Counted from the stretch's first letter, positions 7,991-17,350 are shown. The stretch is DNA of 64,000 bases from Candidatus Phaeomarinobacter ectocarpi (GCF_000689395.1 NZ_HG966617.1:2072274-2136273), one strand, 5' to 3'. Notes: generated by a model from the letters alone, not told the origin. Translations and numbers: made by a program.

Positions 7991-9286
7991 ATGATCGATC
8001 CAAATATTCCCGATGACATTGCCATCACGGTCGTGGACCCCCGTTCCTACGCTGACGGGAACGCGATTGATGAGGCATTTGCAAAGCTGCGTAAGGACAC
8101 ACCTCTTGGTGTTGCAGGGCCACAGGGCTTTGAGCCGTTCTGGGTCGTGACAAAACACAAGGACATTGTGGAAGTCGAACGCAACAACGAGGTCTTCCAC
8201 AACGGCGATAAGTCCACGACGCTGGTAGATGCAAACACCGATACTGCCGTGCGTGAAATGATGGGCGGGTCGCCGCACCTGATCCGCTCCCTGGTTCAGA
8301 TGGACAACCCGGACCACAAAAATTATCGCGGCATCACGGCGGCCAATTTCATGCCCCAGGAGCTCAAGGCTCTTGAAGTCCAGGTCCGCAAGATTGCAAA
8401 AAGCTTTGTGGACCACATGGAAGAACTCGGCCGCAAGAACGATGGCCGGTGCGACTTCGCGAAAGACGTCGCCTTCCTTTATCCGCTCCATGTCATCATG
8501 GAACTGCTGGGCGTCCCGCAATCCGATGAACCCAAGATGCTGAAGCTCACCCAGGAGTTGTTTGGTGCGGCAGACCCCGAACTCAACCGCACCGGCAAGG
8601 AGCGCGACGACCCGAAGGAAGCACTGGCCGCCCTGTCTGGCACCGTTGCCGAATTCGTCGAGTACTTCACTGCGGTAACCGAAGATCGCCGCAAGACACC
8701 GCGTGCGGACATTGCCAGTGTGATTGCCAATGGCAAGGTCAATGGCGAGGCAATCGGCATCTTTGAAGCCATGGGCTACTACATCATCGTTGCCACCGCA
8801 GGCCATGACACCACGTCCGGCACCACTGCTGGCACCATGTGGGAACTTGCCAAGGACCGGCAGAAATTCCTGCAGGTCAAGAATGACCCCAAGCTCATCC
8901 CGCTCCTCGTTGAAGAATCCATCCGCTGGGTGACACCCGTAAAGCACTTCATGCGCTCCGCCACCCAGGACACGGTTCTTGGTGGTCAGGAGATCAAGAA
9001 GGGTGACTGGATGATGCTTTGTTATCAGTCCGGCAATCGTGACGAAGACGTTTTCGACGATCCGTTTGAATTCAAGGTCAACCGTCAGCCCAACCGCCAC
9101 ATCGCTTTTGGCCATGGCGCCCATGTCTGCCTGGGTCAGCATCTGGCTCGCATGGAAATGCGTGCCCTGTGGGAAGAGCTGCTGCCACGTCTCGACAGCG
9201 TTGAACTGGATGGAGAACCCACCCGCATGCTGGCCAACTTTGTGTGCGGACCTAAATCTGTCCCCATCAAGTTCAAGATGAGCTAA
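7991..9286 (+). CDS. Cytochrome P450
   Basis: Haem-thiolate monooxygenase, cytoplasmic (no membrane anchor), which inserts one oxygen atom into an organic substrate using electrons from a ferredoxin. The 431-residue protein has the I-helix motif AGHDTT near 269-274, ExxR (EESIR) near 307-311, and the haem-binding loop FGHGAHVCLG with the ligand Cys at about 380. The ATG follows AGGGAGAAGCAGCTAG. Substrate and CYP family are not evident; the sequence resembles bacterial class I P450s acting on terpenes, alkyl chains or steroids. No ferredoxin gene is adjacent. A flavin reductase-family gene follows after 59 bases and may act in the same catabolic route. Confidence 0.95.
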   Translation: MIDPNIPDDIAITVVDPRSYADGNAIDEAFAKLRKDTPLGVAGPQGFEPFWVVTKHKDIVEVERNNEVFHNGDKSTTLVDANTDTAVREMMGGSPHLIRSLVQMDNPDHKNYRGITAANFMPQELKALEVQVRKIAKSFVDHMEELGRKNDGRCDFAKDVAFLYPLHVIMELLGVPQSDEPKMLKLTQELFGAADPELNRTGKERDDPKEALAALSGTVAEFVEYFTAVTEDRRKTPRADIASVIANGKVNGEAIGIFEAMGYYIIVATAGHDTTSGTTAGTMWELAKDRQKFLQVKNDPKLIPLLVEESIRWVTPVKHFMRSATQDTVLGGQEIKKGDWMMLCYQSGNRDEDVFDDPFEFKVNRQPNRHIAFGHGAHVCLGQHLARMEMRALWEELLPRLDSVELDGEPTRMLANFVCGPKSVPIKFKMS

Positions 9287-9345
9287 GTCGGCACAAAGCC
9301 GCCACCAACAACACGCCTACCGACGACCTCCAGGGAGCCACCGCC

Positions 9346-11403
9346 ATGTCCGCCGCCACCCAAGCCGCACCAGGCGAGAAGCAATTCTCGCGCCTCTTCT
9401 CACCCCTTGATCTTGGCCACACCAAAATCAAGAACCGCGCCCTCATGGGCTCCATGCACACCGGCCTGGAAGAAGCAGAAGACGGTTTTGAGCGCATGGC
9501 CGCCTACTACGCCGAGCGTGCAGCCGGCGGCGTCGGCATGATCATCACCGGCGGCATCTCCCCCAATGAAGAAGGCGGCCTTGGCGCCAAGCTTGCGACC
9601 GCCGAAGAAGCAGCCCAGCACAAGATCATTACAGACGCCGTGCACGCGGCAGACCCGGACGTGAAAATCTGCATGCAGATCCTTCACTCAGGGCCGCTCT
9701 CGCCCCACGAAGGCTGTGTTGCGCCCTCGCCTGTGCGGTCCCGCATCGCCCGCTTCGTGCCCAACGAACTGGACGACGCAGGTATCGAAAAGCAGCTGTC
9801 GGATTTCGCCAATTGCGCCGCCCGCGCTCAGGAAGCGGGCTATGACGGCGTGGAAATCATTGGGTCGGCTGGCTACCTGCTCAGCACGTTCCTTGTTGAA
9901 AAGACCAATTTGCGCACCGACCAATGGGGCGGCTCTTACGAGAACCGCATGCGCTTCCCGCTCGAGGTTGTCCGCCGCATCCGTGAAGCTGTTGGCGAAA
10001 ACTTCATCGTCATCTTCCGCATTGCCGCCATGGACATGCTGCAGGGCGGCATGTCGTGGGACGAGATCGTGACGCTTGCCAAGCGTCTTGAAGAGTTGGG
10101 CGTCAACATCATCAGCACCCACTTCACCTGGCACGAGTCAGCCGTACCGACCATCGCCACCATGGTGCCGCGGGCAGCCTTTGCCAGCGTCACGGGGCGC
10201 CTGCGCAAAGAGGTCAACATCCCCTGCATCACCAGCAACCGCATCAACATGCCGGACGTTGCCGAGCAGGTGCTGGCAGACGGCCACGCGGATATTGTCT
10301 CCATGGCGCGCCCGATGCTTGCGGACGCCGATCTTGTGCGCAAAGCCCGCGAAGGCCGTGTCGATGAGATCAACACCTGCATTGGATGTAACCAGGCCTG
10401 CCTCGACCACACTTTCGGCGGCAACCAGGAAGTCAGTTGCCTGGTCAACCCGCGCGCCTGCCACGAAACCAAGCTGACCTACTTGCCCGCGAAAGAGAAA
10501 AAGAAGATCGCCGTCATTGGCGCTGGTCCTGCTGGTCTCGCCTATGCGGACGTGGCTGCCCAGCGCGGCCATGACGTCACGCTGTATGATTCAGCTTCTG
10601 AGATCGGCGGCCAGTTCAATCTCGCCAAGCGCATTCCCGGCAAAGAAGAGTTTTACGAAACGCTCCGCTACTACGGTCGGATGATTGAAAAATACGGCAT
10701 TGACCTGCGCCTCAACACCCGCGTCTCCGCAGGCATGCTGCAGAACGAAGGCTATGACGATGTCATCATCGCCACCGGCATCAAACCGCGCACCCCGGAC
10801 ATGCCCGGCATCGATCACCCCAAAGCCATCGGTTACATCGACGCCATTACCGGCAAAAAACCTGTCGGCAAGAATGTCGCCATCATGGGCGCCGGCGGCA
10901 TTGGATTTGACGTCGCGGAACTCATCACCCACGAAGGCAAGTCGTCTGCCCTTGATATTGATCTGTTCGCCAGGGAATGGGGCGTTGATTTCAAGAACCA
11001 TCCCCGTGGTGGCGTGACGGGCGTAGAGCCTGTCGTCGCGAAGTCCGACCGCACGGTCTATCTCATGCAGCGCAAGACAACGGGCGTCGGCAAGGGTCTT
11101 GGCAAGACCACCGGCTGGACCCATCGCCTCACGCTGCACCGTCGTGGCGTGCAGATGATGAACGGCGTGGAGTACATTCGTCTCGATGATGACGGTCTGC
11201 ATGTCCTCATCGGCAATGAACCACACTCGCTGGACGTTGACACTGTCATCGTCTGCGCTGGTCAGGAGCCGCTGCGTGACCTCTATGATGAATTGAAGGA
11301 CGCAGGCGTGAATGCGTCCCTGGTCGGCGGTGCCTATGAGGCATCCGAACTCGACGCCAAACGCGCCATCAATCAGGCGTGCTATCAGGCTGCTGCTGTC
11401 TGA
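9346..11403 (+). CDS. NADH:flavin oxidoreductase / 2,4-dienoyl-CoA reductase-like enzyme (FMN, FAD and 4Fe-4S)
   Basis: Old-yellow-enzyme barrel fused to an FAD/NAD(P) module, as in FadH and trimethylamine dehydrogenase. The barrel spans about residues 20-340 (LFSPLDLGHTKIKNR; GYLLSTFLVEKTNLRTDQWGGSYENR). A four-Cys cluster for a 4Fe-4S centre follows at about 345-373 (CIGCNQAC then SCLVNPRAC). The C-terminal half has the dinucleotide fold GAGPAGLAYA and a second GAGGIGFDVAEL. The 685-residue length fits the family. It probably reduces an unsaturated acyl-CoA or enone. It lies 59 bases after the P450 gene on the same strand, suggesting joint use in lipid, terpenoid or steroid breakdown. Confidence 0.92.
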   Translation: MSAATQAAPGEKQFSRLFSPLDLGHTKIKNRALMGSMHTGLEEAEDGFERMAAYYAERAAGGVGMIITGGISPNEEGGLGAKLATAEEAAQHKIITDAVHAADPDVKICMQILHSGPLSPHEGCVAPSPVRSRIARFVPNELDDAGIEKQLSDFANCAARAQEAGYDGVEIIGSAGYLLSTFLVEKTNLRTDQWGGSYENRMRFPLEVVRRIREAVGENFIVIFRIAAMDMLQGGMSWDEIVTLAKRLEELGVNIISTHFTWHESAVPTIATMVPRAAFASVTGRLRKEVNIPCITSNRINMPDVAEQVLADGHADIVSMARPMLADADLVRKAREGRVDEINTCIGCNQACLDHTFGGNQEVSCLVNPRACHETKLTYLPAKEKKKIAVIGAGPAGLAYADVAAQRGHDVTLYDSASEIGGQFNLAKRIPGKEEFYETLRYYGRMIEKYGIDLRLNTRVSAGMLQNEGYDDVIIATGIKPRTPDMPGIDHPKAIGYIDAITGKKPVGKNVAIMGAGGIGFDVAELITHEGKSSALDIDLFAREWGVDFKNHPRGGVTGVEPVVAKSDRTVYLMQRKTTGVGKGLGKTTGWTHRLTLHRRGVQMMNGVEYIRLDDDGLHVLIGNEPHSLDVDTVIVCAGQEPLRDLYDELKDAGVNASLVGGAYEASELDAKRAINQACYQAAAV

Positions 11404-11411
11404 CGCAGCCC

Positions 11412-12452
11412 TCAGTCAAGGTGAAGCGGACTTTCAAACCCGGGTGGCTTCACCGCCAGCACTGATCCGTCAATGGCAATCAGAATGTCCTCGGCGGTAT
11501 TGCCAATGATGACACCGGGGATGCCCGTACGTCCGATCGTCCCCATGACCAGCGCAATAGGGCGGCGCTCGTTTACGTACCGGGCAATGGCTTCATCGGC
11601 ATCACCCTGAAGCAGAGCCGAAGACATGTGCGAAACCTTCGTACCCGCGTCGCGACGTGCGGCGCCCACAAACGTGTCGAGGGCGGCATGATGCCAGCGC
11701 TCGACCTCGCGGACATACTGCGCCAGCTCGCTAGAGGACACACCCGGTGCCGCACGTTGCAGCAAACCCTCAGCAGGCGCCTGCCAGGCGTGAACGAATA
11801 TCAACCCCGCGCCACTTGCATGGGCAATCGACACGGCAGCCGCAACAATTGAACCATTGAGTGCATCCTGAGATGTATCTCCCGTAGCGTCCGCATCACG
11901 GTCGAAATCCACGGCAGCCACCACAAGCGGCGTCGCCGAGGGCTTGGGCCCGTCTCGATCATCAGGACCAGCATCCCGAAATGGCCGCACCACCCATACG
12001 GGGCACGGGCATTTGCGCAGCAGGTGCAGGTCCGTACTGCCAAATATATGAGCGTGAAGCCCGTTCACCTGCGCGGCAGGCTTGATCACCAGATCAGCAT
12101 CGACTTCAAGACTGCGCCGGACGACTTCCACAAACTCCTTCCCGGACACAATCGTCACAGCTGTGGTGTCTGGCAACCCCACATCGAGCAAAGCCTGCGC
12201 CACATGACCACGCCGGTCATCTCGCCTCATGTCTTCCAGCCGGTCCAAAGAAGCGCCACCCAACGCCTGGATAAAGTCTTCTCCCGGCTGAGGCTCGACA
12301 ACTGACAGCACCTCAATGATCGGCGGCTGGCGACCATCGCGCTTGGCCGCATCACACATCATGGCGGCATGCTTCAGCCCGGTATGATTATCAGCATCTG
12401 TGCAGATGACGAGAACACGCTGAAAACCATTTTCACCCGTTACCTGTGTCAT
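11412..12452 (-). CDS. Tandem universal stress protein (UspA superfamily)
   Basis: Cytoplasmic stress protein with two Usp modules in 346 residues. Module 1 starts QRVLVICTDADNHTGLKHAAMMC and ends CPCPVWVVRP. Module 2 starts PLVVAAVDFDRDA and ends with GTIGRTGIPGVIIGNTAEDIL, matching the G-x2-G-x9-G-N-T type nucleotide-binding signature; module 1 retains only part of it (HIFGSTDLHLL). The ATG overlaps the stop of the antiporter gene upstream by 4 bases, so the pair is one operon. The pairing suggests that the stress protein modulates or responds to ion and pH homeostasis; that is inference from context. Confidence 0.88.
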   Translation of the reverse strand: MTQVTGENGFQRVLVICTDADNHTGLKHAAMMCDAAKRDGRQPPIIEVLSVVEPQPGEDFIQALGGASLDRLEDMRRDDRRGHVAQALLDVGLPDTTAVTIVSGKEFVEVVRRSLEVDADLVIKPAAQVNGLHAHIFGSTDLHLLRKCPCPVWVVRPFRDAGPDDRDGPKPSATPLVVAAVDFDRDADATGDTSQDALNGSIVAAAVSIAHASGAGLIFVHAWQAPAEGLLQRAAPGVSSSELAQYVREVERWHHAALDTFVGAARRDAGTKVSHMSSALLQGDADEAIARYVNERRPIALVMGTIGRTGIPGVIIGNTAEDILIAIDGSVLAVKPPGFESPLHLD

Positions 12453-14224
12453 ACAGCTCGCTCCCTAATGTCTTCATCGCTATCTTCAATTTGTTCCTGC
12501 TCAAGTGGGTCCATCACCTCAATACGAGGCGCCTGCGGCCCGCCAAGGATCAGGTCTGTGGCGCGCTCGGCGGCGTCCTGAAAAGGCTCAAGCACGAGCG
12601 ACACACCGGCTGCCTTGAGGACGCCGTTCTCATCACCATGATGACAAACCGCTGCGATCTGACCTTGATAACCGGCATCCCGAAGACCCGTCGCAAGCAT
12701 GGCACGCGGGTCTCCCGTCGCGATTGCAGCGGCATGTTCCGGCATCGCCGCAACAGCATGCTGAACAGAGCGCAGCGGCAGGTGCATGATGAATTCAGGG
12801 TCGGTCGCGTCCCCGTAGATCACGTCCAGCCCTTCGCGGCGCCACAGGCGGATGGCGGCCGGGTTGAAATCGACACCAAGAACACACATGCCCCGTTTCT
12901 CCAGCCGCTGCGCAACCGCGCCGCCATACCGCCCCAGGCCAAAAACAAGAACCTCGGGCCCCGCTGCCGAGCGATTTTCATCCTCGTCATCCAGGCGACT
13001 CGCGTGATGATCTTTGCGTCTGAGATCAAGCCTTTGCAGCACCGGTGCCAGTCGGTCATGCAACCAGTGCGAATAGGTAATCATGTAGGTGGACGCCGCG
13101 ATGGTGATCAGCCCCACAAGGGTGACAAGCCCAAGCCCCTCCTGTGAGACATGGCCAAGCGTCATGCCCATCGCCATGAAGATGAGCGAAAACTCCGAGA
13201 TCTGCGCGACTGTCAATCCAGCCAGAAAGCCGGTGCGGGCTCGGTAGCCCATGGTGATCATGATCACCAGAACGATCAGCGGATTGCCGATAAGCACGAA
13301 GAGCGAGAAGACAAGTGCCGCCCCGACACTTTCGCCCAGGACGGTCATGTCCAAAGCCGCGCCAAGCGAGATAAAGAAAAACAGCAGCAGAAAATCACGC
13401 AGAGCCGCAAGCCGCGCAGCAATGGCTTCACGGAACGGCGTGGAGGCCAGAGACACGCCTGCGAGTAGGCCTCCCAGCTCCTTGCCAAATCCCAGATAAT
13501 GCCCAACCGCCGCCAGCAATGCGGCCCAGCCGATTGCAAAGGCAATGAGCAACTCGGGCGCTGCTGCCATACGTGTGACAAGCGGCGTTGCCACATACCG
13601 CACAAATAGAAGCACCAGACCGACAAGCGCAGCACCATAGACAAAGACCAGCGCCGCGCCGGCAAAACCTCCCCCCTCCGCTTCGGCACTTGCCTGCCCC
13701 TGCCCGATGGCAGACAGCACAATCATCGCCAGCACAACCACCAGGTCCTGGACGATCAGAAAGCCTAAAGCGATCCGCCCGTGAAGAGAGTCGATCTCGC
13801 GTTTGTCTGACAGCAGCTTGACGATGATGATCGTCGAGGAAAACGTCAGGGCAACCCCGACATAGGCTGACGTCACCCAGTCAAATCCCAAGGCCAGGGC
13901 AATCAGGAAGCCGAAGGCCGAAGTAAACGCGACCTGCCCCAGCCCGGTGACAAGCGCCACGGGTCCCAGGGTCCGAACAAGTTTGAGATCAAGCTTCAGC
14001 CCGACCAGAAAGAGCAGGATGGCGATGCCAAGTTCTGCCAGCAGATCAATATATTCATCTGACTGGGCAACATTGAGCACCGAAGGGCCCGCCAGGACAC
14101 CAACGGCAATGAAGCTGACGATCAAAGGCTGGCGCAGCAGCAGGCCAACAAAACCGACACCCGCCGCAAGCACCAGAAGTGTCGCAACTTCATAGAAGAC
14201 GTAGCCCGAAACAATTTCTGCCAT
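12449..14224 (-). CDS. KefB/KefC-type monovalent cation:proton antiporter with TrkA-N domain
   Basis: Inner-membrane CPA2 antiporter exporting K+ or Na+ for H+. Residues 1-400 form about twelve membrane segments, with the family stretch ELGIAILLFLVGLKLDLKLV and SSTIIIVKLLSDKREIDS followed by HGRIALGFLIVQDLVVV. After a charged linker, a Rossmann TrkA-N (RCK) domain begins VLVFGLGRYGGAVAQRLEKRG near 415-435 and would bind NAD(H) or another nucleotide to gate transport. The 591-residue length fits the family. It heads an operon with the tandem Usp gene. Whether glutathione adducts control it, as in true KefB/C, cannot be told. Confidence 0.92.
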   Translation of the reverse strand: MAEIVSGYVFYEVATLLVLAAGVGFVGLLLRQPLIVSFIAVGVLAGPSVLNVAQSDEYIDLLAELGIAILLFLVGLKLDLKLVRTLGPVALVTGLGQVAFTSAFGFLIALALGFDWVTSAYVGVALTFSSTIIIVKLLSDKREIDSLHGRIALGFLIVQDLVVVLAMIVLSAIGQGQASAEAEGGGFAGAALVFVYGAALVGLVLLFVRYVATPLVTRMAAAPELLIAFAIGWAALLAAVGHYLGFGKELGGLLAGVSLASTPFREAIAARLAALRDFLLLFFFISLGAALDMTVLGESVGAALVFSLFVLIGNPLIVLVIMITMGYRARTGFLAGLTVAQISEFSLIFMAMGMTLGHVSQEGLGLVTLVGLITIAASTYMITYSHWLHDRLAPVLQRLDLRRKDHHASRLDDEDENRSAAGPEVLVFGLGRYGGAVAQRLEKRGMCVLGVDFNPAAIRLWRREGLDVIYGDATDPEFIMHLPLRSVQHAVAAMPEHAAAIATGDPRAMLATGLRDAGYQGQIAAVCHHGDENGVLKAAGVSLVLEPFQDAAERATDLILGGPQAPRIEVMDPLEQEQIEDSDEDIRERAV

Positions 14225-14550
14225 AGCCCCGACGCCATAAGAGCGTACGTCGCACTTATGCTTTGGTTATGGACGGCGCATTGCTCCCCCGAGCAAATAC
14301 GGCAGCACCGCCACCGCACGCCCAACATCACGTCCGTGAGTTGAAGTCTGATCATACAATCGCCTTGGCGACGACACCATGAAATTGCGATGACGGTCCA
14401 TCGACCGACACAGAAACGTGAGAACTCAAAGGTTGGTCAATGCTCTGTGCATGGTTCAAAATCAAACCACTGTGTTCTGTCAAAACAATTTGGCGCAGCA
14501 TGCAGAAGGGGCCAACTAGGCCATGAACCCATCAAAAACGGAGCTTTTTC
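14225..14550. other. Intergenic region between divergent antiporter and peroxiredoxin genes
   Basis: 326 bases without a convincing gene. It should hold the two divergent promoters. A short perfect inverted repeat, ttgctc-cccc-gagcaa, lies at 14281-14296 about 60 bases before the antiporter start and could be an operator. GGAG about 7 bases before 14551 is the peroxiredoxin ribosome site. I could not assign -35/-10 boxes with confidence. Confidence 0.5.
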
Positions 14551-15204
14551 ATGTCCCTGCAAACCCTACTGGAAGAAACCCGCGCCGGTGCGTCCAAACG
14601 CATTCCTGAAGAAGCATTGGCCGTCATGCGCGCCGCCGACGAGGAACTGGTCGCAAAGGGTGTTGGACAGAACGCGTTGAAGGTGGGTGACACCTTGCCT
14701 GACGCAACCTTTACCAGCGCTACCGGCGACACGGTGCAGATGTCGAATCTCCTCGCCAATGGCCCGCTGATCATCAATTTCTATCGTGGCGGCTGGTGCC
14801 CCTACTGCAATTTCGAGCTCAAGGCCTACCAGGACATTCTGGGCGACATCACCGCCCTGGGCGCACAGCTTGTGGCTGTGACCCCGGAAAAACCCGACAA
14901 CTCGCTCTCCACCACCGAGAAGAACGCGCTGACATTCCCGGTTCTGACGGACAATGAAAACGCATTCGCCAAAGCACTGGGCATCGCGTTCGAGCTACCG
15001 AAACCGTTGCAGGAGCTTTATGGCAAGTTCGGCATGGACCTGCCCGGTCTCAATGCCGGCTCCGGCTGGTCGTTGCCCATCCCGGCCACCTTCGTGGTCG
15101 ATGCCAATGGCAAAATTGTTCTGGCGGATGTGGATGTGAATTACACGCGCCGCCTCGAACCATCGGATGCGCTTACAGCCCTCAAGGCCAGCGTCGCAGC
15201 CTAG
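14551..15204 (+). CDS. Peroxiredoxin-like AhpC/TSA family protein
   Basis: Thioredoxin-fold protein of the peroxiredoxin-like 2/AhpC-TSA group, likely a thiol peroxidase reducing hydroperoxides in the cytoplasm. The 217 residues contain GGWCPYCNFELKAYQ, a CxxC placed at the start of the first long helix as in this subgroup, preceded by NGPLIINFYRG. The C-terminal part has WSLPIPATFVVDANGKIVLADVDVNYTRR. An N-terminal helical stretch of about 50 residues precedes the fold. The ATG has GGAG at good spacing. It stands alone between divergent antiporter and convergent eutC genes. Confidence 0.9.
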   Translation: MSLQTLLEETRAGASKRIPEEALAVMRAADEELVAKGVGQNALKVGDTLPDATFTSATGDTVQMSNLLANGPLIINFYRGGWCPYCNFELKAYQDILGDITALGAQLVAVTPEKPDNSLSTTEKNALTFPVLTDNENAFAKALGIAFELPKPLQELYGKFGMDLPGLNAGSGWSLPIPATFVVDANGKIVLADVDVNYTRRLEPSDALTALKASVAA

Positions 15205-15953
15205 CTGTCAGTCGGCTTTTCATTCGCAATCTGTAAGGGGGCGTCGTCTTTCAGGGCGACGCCCGTCAGACTCAATTCCCGCGCCCGACCAAGCAGATAG
15301 GCAATCTTGTGACCGGCATCTTCCGGCGCCAGACCCTTGTCCCGAATGTTGGAGACACAGTTGCGATCTGCATTCTGTCGACCAACCCGCGGGCCATAGG
15401 TGAGATACGCCCCAAGACTATCTGCAGCTGACAGCCCGGGACGTTCGCCGATCAACATCACCGCAAGTTGTGCACCCAGCGCCTCACCAATCGGGTCTGC
15501 CAGGGCAACGCGGGCCTGCTGCGCAATAACAATCGGGCCAACGTCCCAACCATCAAGGTGCGCGAGAGTGGCTGCCAGTGTTGCCACACCATTCTCCATG
15601 ACCGCGCGGGCTGACAGACCATCCCCAAGGACAAACACAACGTCACATCTGTCACCAGCAGACAGAGTTGCGTCTGCATCCAACAGACGCCCCAGGTCCG
15701 GACGCTGCAAAAACGCGGCGCGATCGGGCGCCCGCGAGGCGACCAACTCAACCGACAGCGAGACACCCGCATCTACCAGCTGACGCCTCAGGACATCGAC
15801 ATCCATGCTCCCATGCACCGCGTCTCGCGCCTGCGCATGAGCAAGCTGAAATGCCAGCACCTCATCCGTCGGCAAGGCATTGCCGCTTCGGCCAAGCGCA
15901 ATGCGCGCATCGGTGTGTTGACGTAAAAAATGCCAGCGGTCAGGAGCCGTCAT
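15201..15953 (-). CDS. eutC: Ethanolamine ammonia-lyase small subunit
   Basis: Small subunit of the adenosylcobalamin-dependent lyase that splits ethanolamine into acetaldehyde and ammonia. The 250-residue protein shows the family order: RIALGRSGNALPTDEVLAFQ at the start, then FVLGDGLSARAV, LIGERPGLSAADSLGAYLTYGP and the Cys-containing RNCVSNIRDKG, which helps bind the cofactor. Its start overlaps the eutB stop (ATGA at 15953-15950). No eutA reactivase, aldehyde dehydrogenase or microcompartment shell gene is seen next to it, so this is the simple EutBC form. Confidence 0.95.
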   Translation of the reverse strand: MTAPDRWHFLRQHTDARIALGRSGNALPTDEVLAFQLAHAQARDAVHGSMDVDVLRRQLVDAGVSLSVELVASRAPDRAAFLQRPDLGRLLDADATLSAGDRCDVVFVLGDGLSARAVMENGVATLAATLAHLDGWDVGPIVIAQQARVALADPIGEALGAQLAVMLIGERPGLSAADSLGAYLTYGPRVGRQNADRNCVSNIRDKGLAPEDAGHKIAYLLGRARELSLTGVALKDDAPLQIANEKPTDS

Positions 15954-17350
15954 CGCGCTTGCTCCTCAAAACCCAACAATTTCGTGGCACCGGACTGACC
16001 TGTAAGCTGCGGACGCACACGGCCCTGCCCATCCATGATCTCCATAGATTTCAGCCATGCTTCAAATTCCGGTGCAGGCTTAAGACCCAGCACATCGCGC
16101 ACATAAAGCGCATCATGAAACGAAGTCGACTGATAGCTGAGCATGATGTCGTCTGCGCCAGGCACACCCATGATGAAGGTACAGCCTGCAACGCCCAGCA
16201 GGGTCAGCAAACCATCCATATCATTCTGGTCGGCTTCCGCATGGTTGGTGTAGCAGACGTCCACACCCATGGGCACACCGAGCAGCTTGCCGCAGAAATG
16301 GTCTTCGAGACCGGCGCGCACAATCTGTTTGCCGTCATACAAATATTCCGGCCCGATGAAGCCCACGACCGTATTGGTCAGAAACGGTTCAAACTTCCGC
16401 GCCACCGCGTAGGCTCGCGCCTCAACCGTCTGCTGATCAATGCCATGATGGGCGTCTGCTGACAGGGCCGCGCCCTGCCCCGTCTCGAAATACATCACAT
16501 TGTCACCCACTGTCCCGCGCCCCAGGGATCGCGCGGTCGCGTTGGCTTCGGCAAGCATATCGAGCGTAATGCCGAAACTTTCGTTAGCAGCCTGGGTCCC
16601 CGCAATCGACTGGAATACCAGGTCAACCGGCGCACCCATCTTCATGGCCTCAAGCGCGGTTGTCACATGAGAAAGCACACAGGATTGCGTCGGGATATCA
16701 AACCGGGTGCGGACGTCATCAATCAAATGCAGCAGACGCACCATGGCATCCACACTGTCCGTGGCCGGATTAATGCCGATCAAGGCATCGCCGCACCCAT
16801 ACATCAGGCCGTCCAGGATTGATGCCGCGATCCCCTTGGGATTATCAGTGGGGTGATTGGGCTGGAGCCGTACCCCCAGCCGCCCCGTGCCCCCCATCGT
16901 CGAGCGGAAGCCGGTGAGCACACGGCACTTGCGCGCCACGGCAATCAGGTCCTGATTGCGCATGAGCTTTGAGACCGCAGCCACCATTTCGGGCATCAGG
17001 CCCGGCGCCACGGATGAAAGGGTTGCAGCCGTCGCCTCGTCGCCCAGCAGCCAGTCCCGGAACCCGCCAACTGTCAGGCTGCGCACCGGCTCAAATGCCG
17101 CAGGGTCGTGACCGTCGACAATCAGCCGCGTGACGTCATCATCTTCATAGGAAACCAGGTGATGGTCGATAAACGCTGAAAGCGGAACATCGGCAAGTGC
17201 ATAACACGCGGCAGCCCGCTCAGCTTCACTCCGGGCAGCGACGCCCGCCAGCACATCACCGGATCGATGCGGACTGGCCTTGGCAAGCAGGTCCCTCAGC
17301 CCATCAAACTGATAGACCGTGCCGCCGATGACATGCCGATAAAGCGTCAA
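15950..17350 (-). CDS. eutB: Ethanolamine ammonia-lyase large subunit
   Basis: Catalytic TIM-barrel subunit binding ethanolamine and, with EutC, adenosylcobalamin. Family stretches include VYQFDGLRDLLAKASPHRSGDVLAGVAA near the N-terminus, GTGRLGVRLQPNHPTDNPKG, DALIGINPATDSV and NHAEADQNDMDGLL. The open frame reaches TTG 17383, but family members begin shortly before IGGTVYQF. I favour TTG 17350, preceded by GGGGGTGGG; GTG 17356 is also possible. The product would be about 466 residues. It lies downstream of tRNA-Lys on the same strand and needs AdoCbl, which the adenosyltransferase at 2178-2738 can supply. Confidence 0.93.
   Translation of the reverse strand: MTLYRHVIGGTVYQFDGLRDLLAKASPHRSGDVLAGVAARSEAERAAACYALADVPLSAFIDHHLVSYEDDDVTRLIVDGHDPAAFEPVRSLTVGGFRDWLLGDEATAATLSSVAPGLMPEMVAAVSKLMRNQDLIAVARKCRVLTGFRSTMGGTGRLGVRLQPNHPTDNPKGIAASILDGLMYGCGDALIGINPATDSVDAMVRLLHLIDDVRTRFDIPTQSCVLSHVTTALEAMKMGAPVDLVFQSIAGTQAANESFGITLDMLAEANATARSLGRGTVGDNVMYFETGQGAALSADAHHGIDQQTVEARAYAVARKFEPFLTNTVVGFIGPEYLYDGKQIVRAGLEDHFCGKLLGVPMGVDVCYTNHAEADQNDMDGLLTLLGVAGCTFIMGVPGADDIMLSYQSTSFHDALYVRDVLGLKPAPEFEAWLKSMEIMDGQGRVRPQLTGQSGATKLLGFEEQAR

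Noticed and set aside
7847-9142. A 431-codon open frame antisense to the P450 gene
   Set aside because: It mirrors the P450 codons, has no recognisable motif and no ribosome site, and the P450 carries all family motifs.
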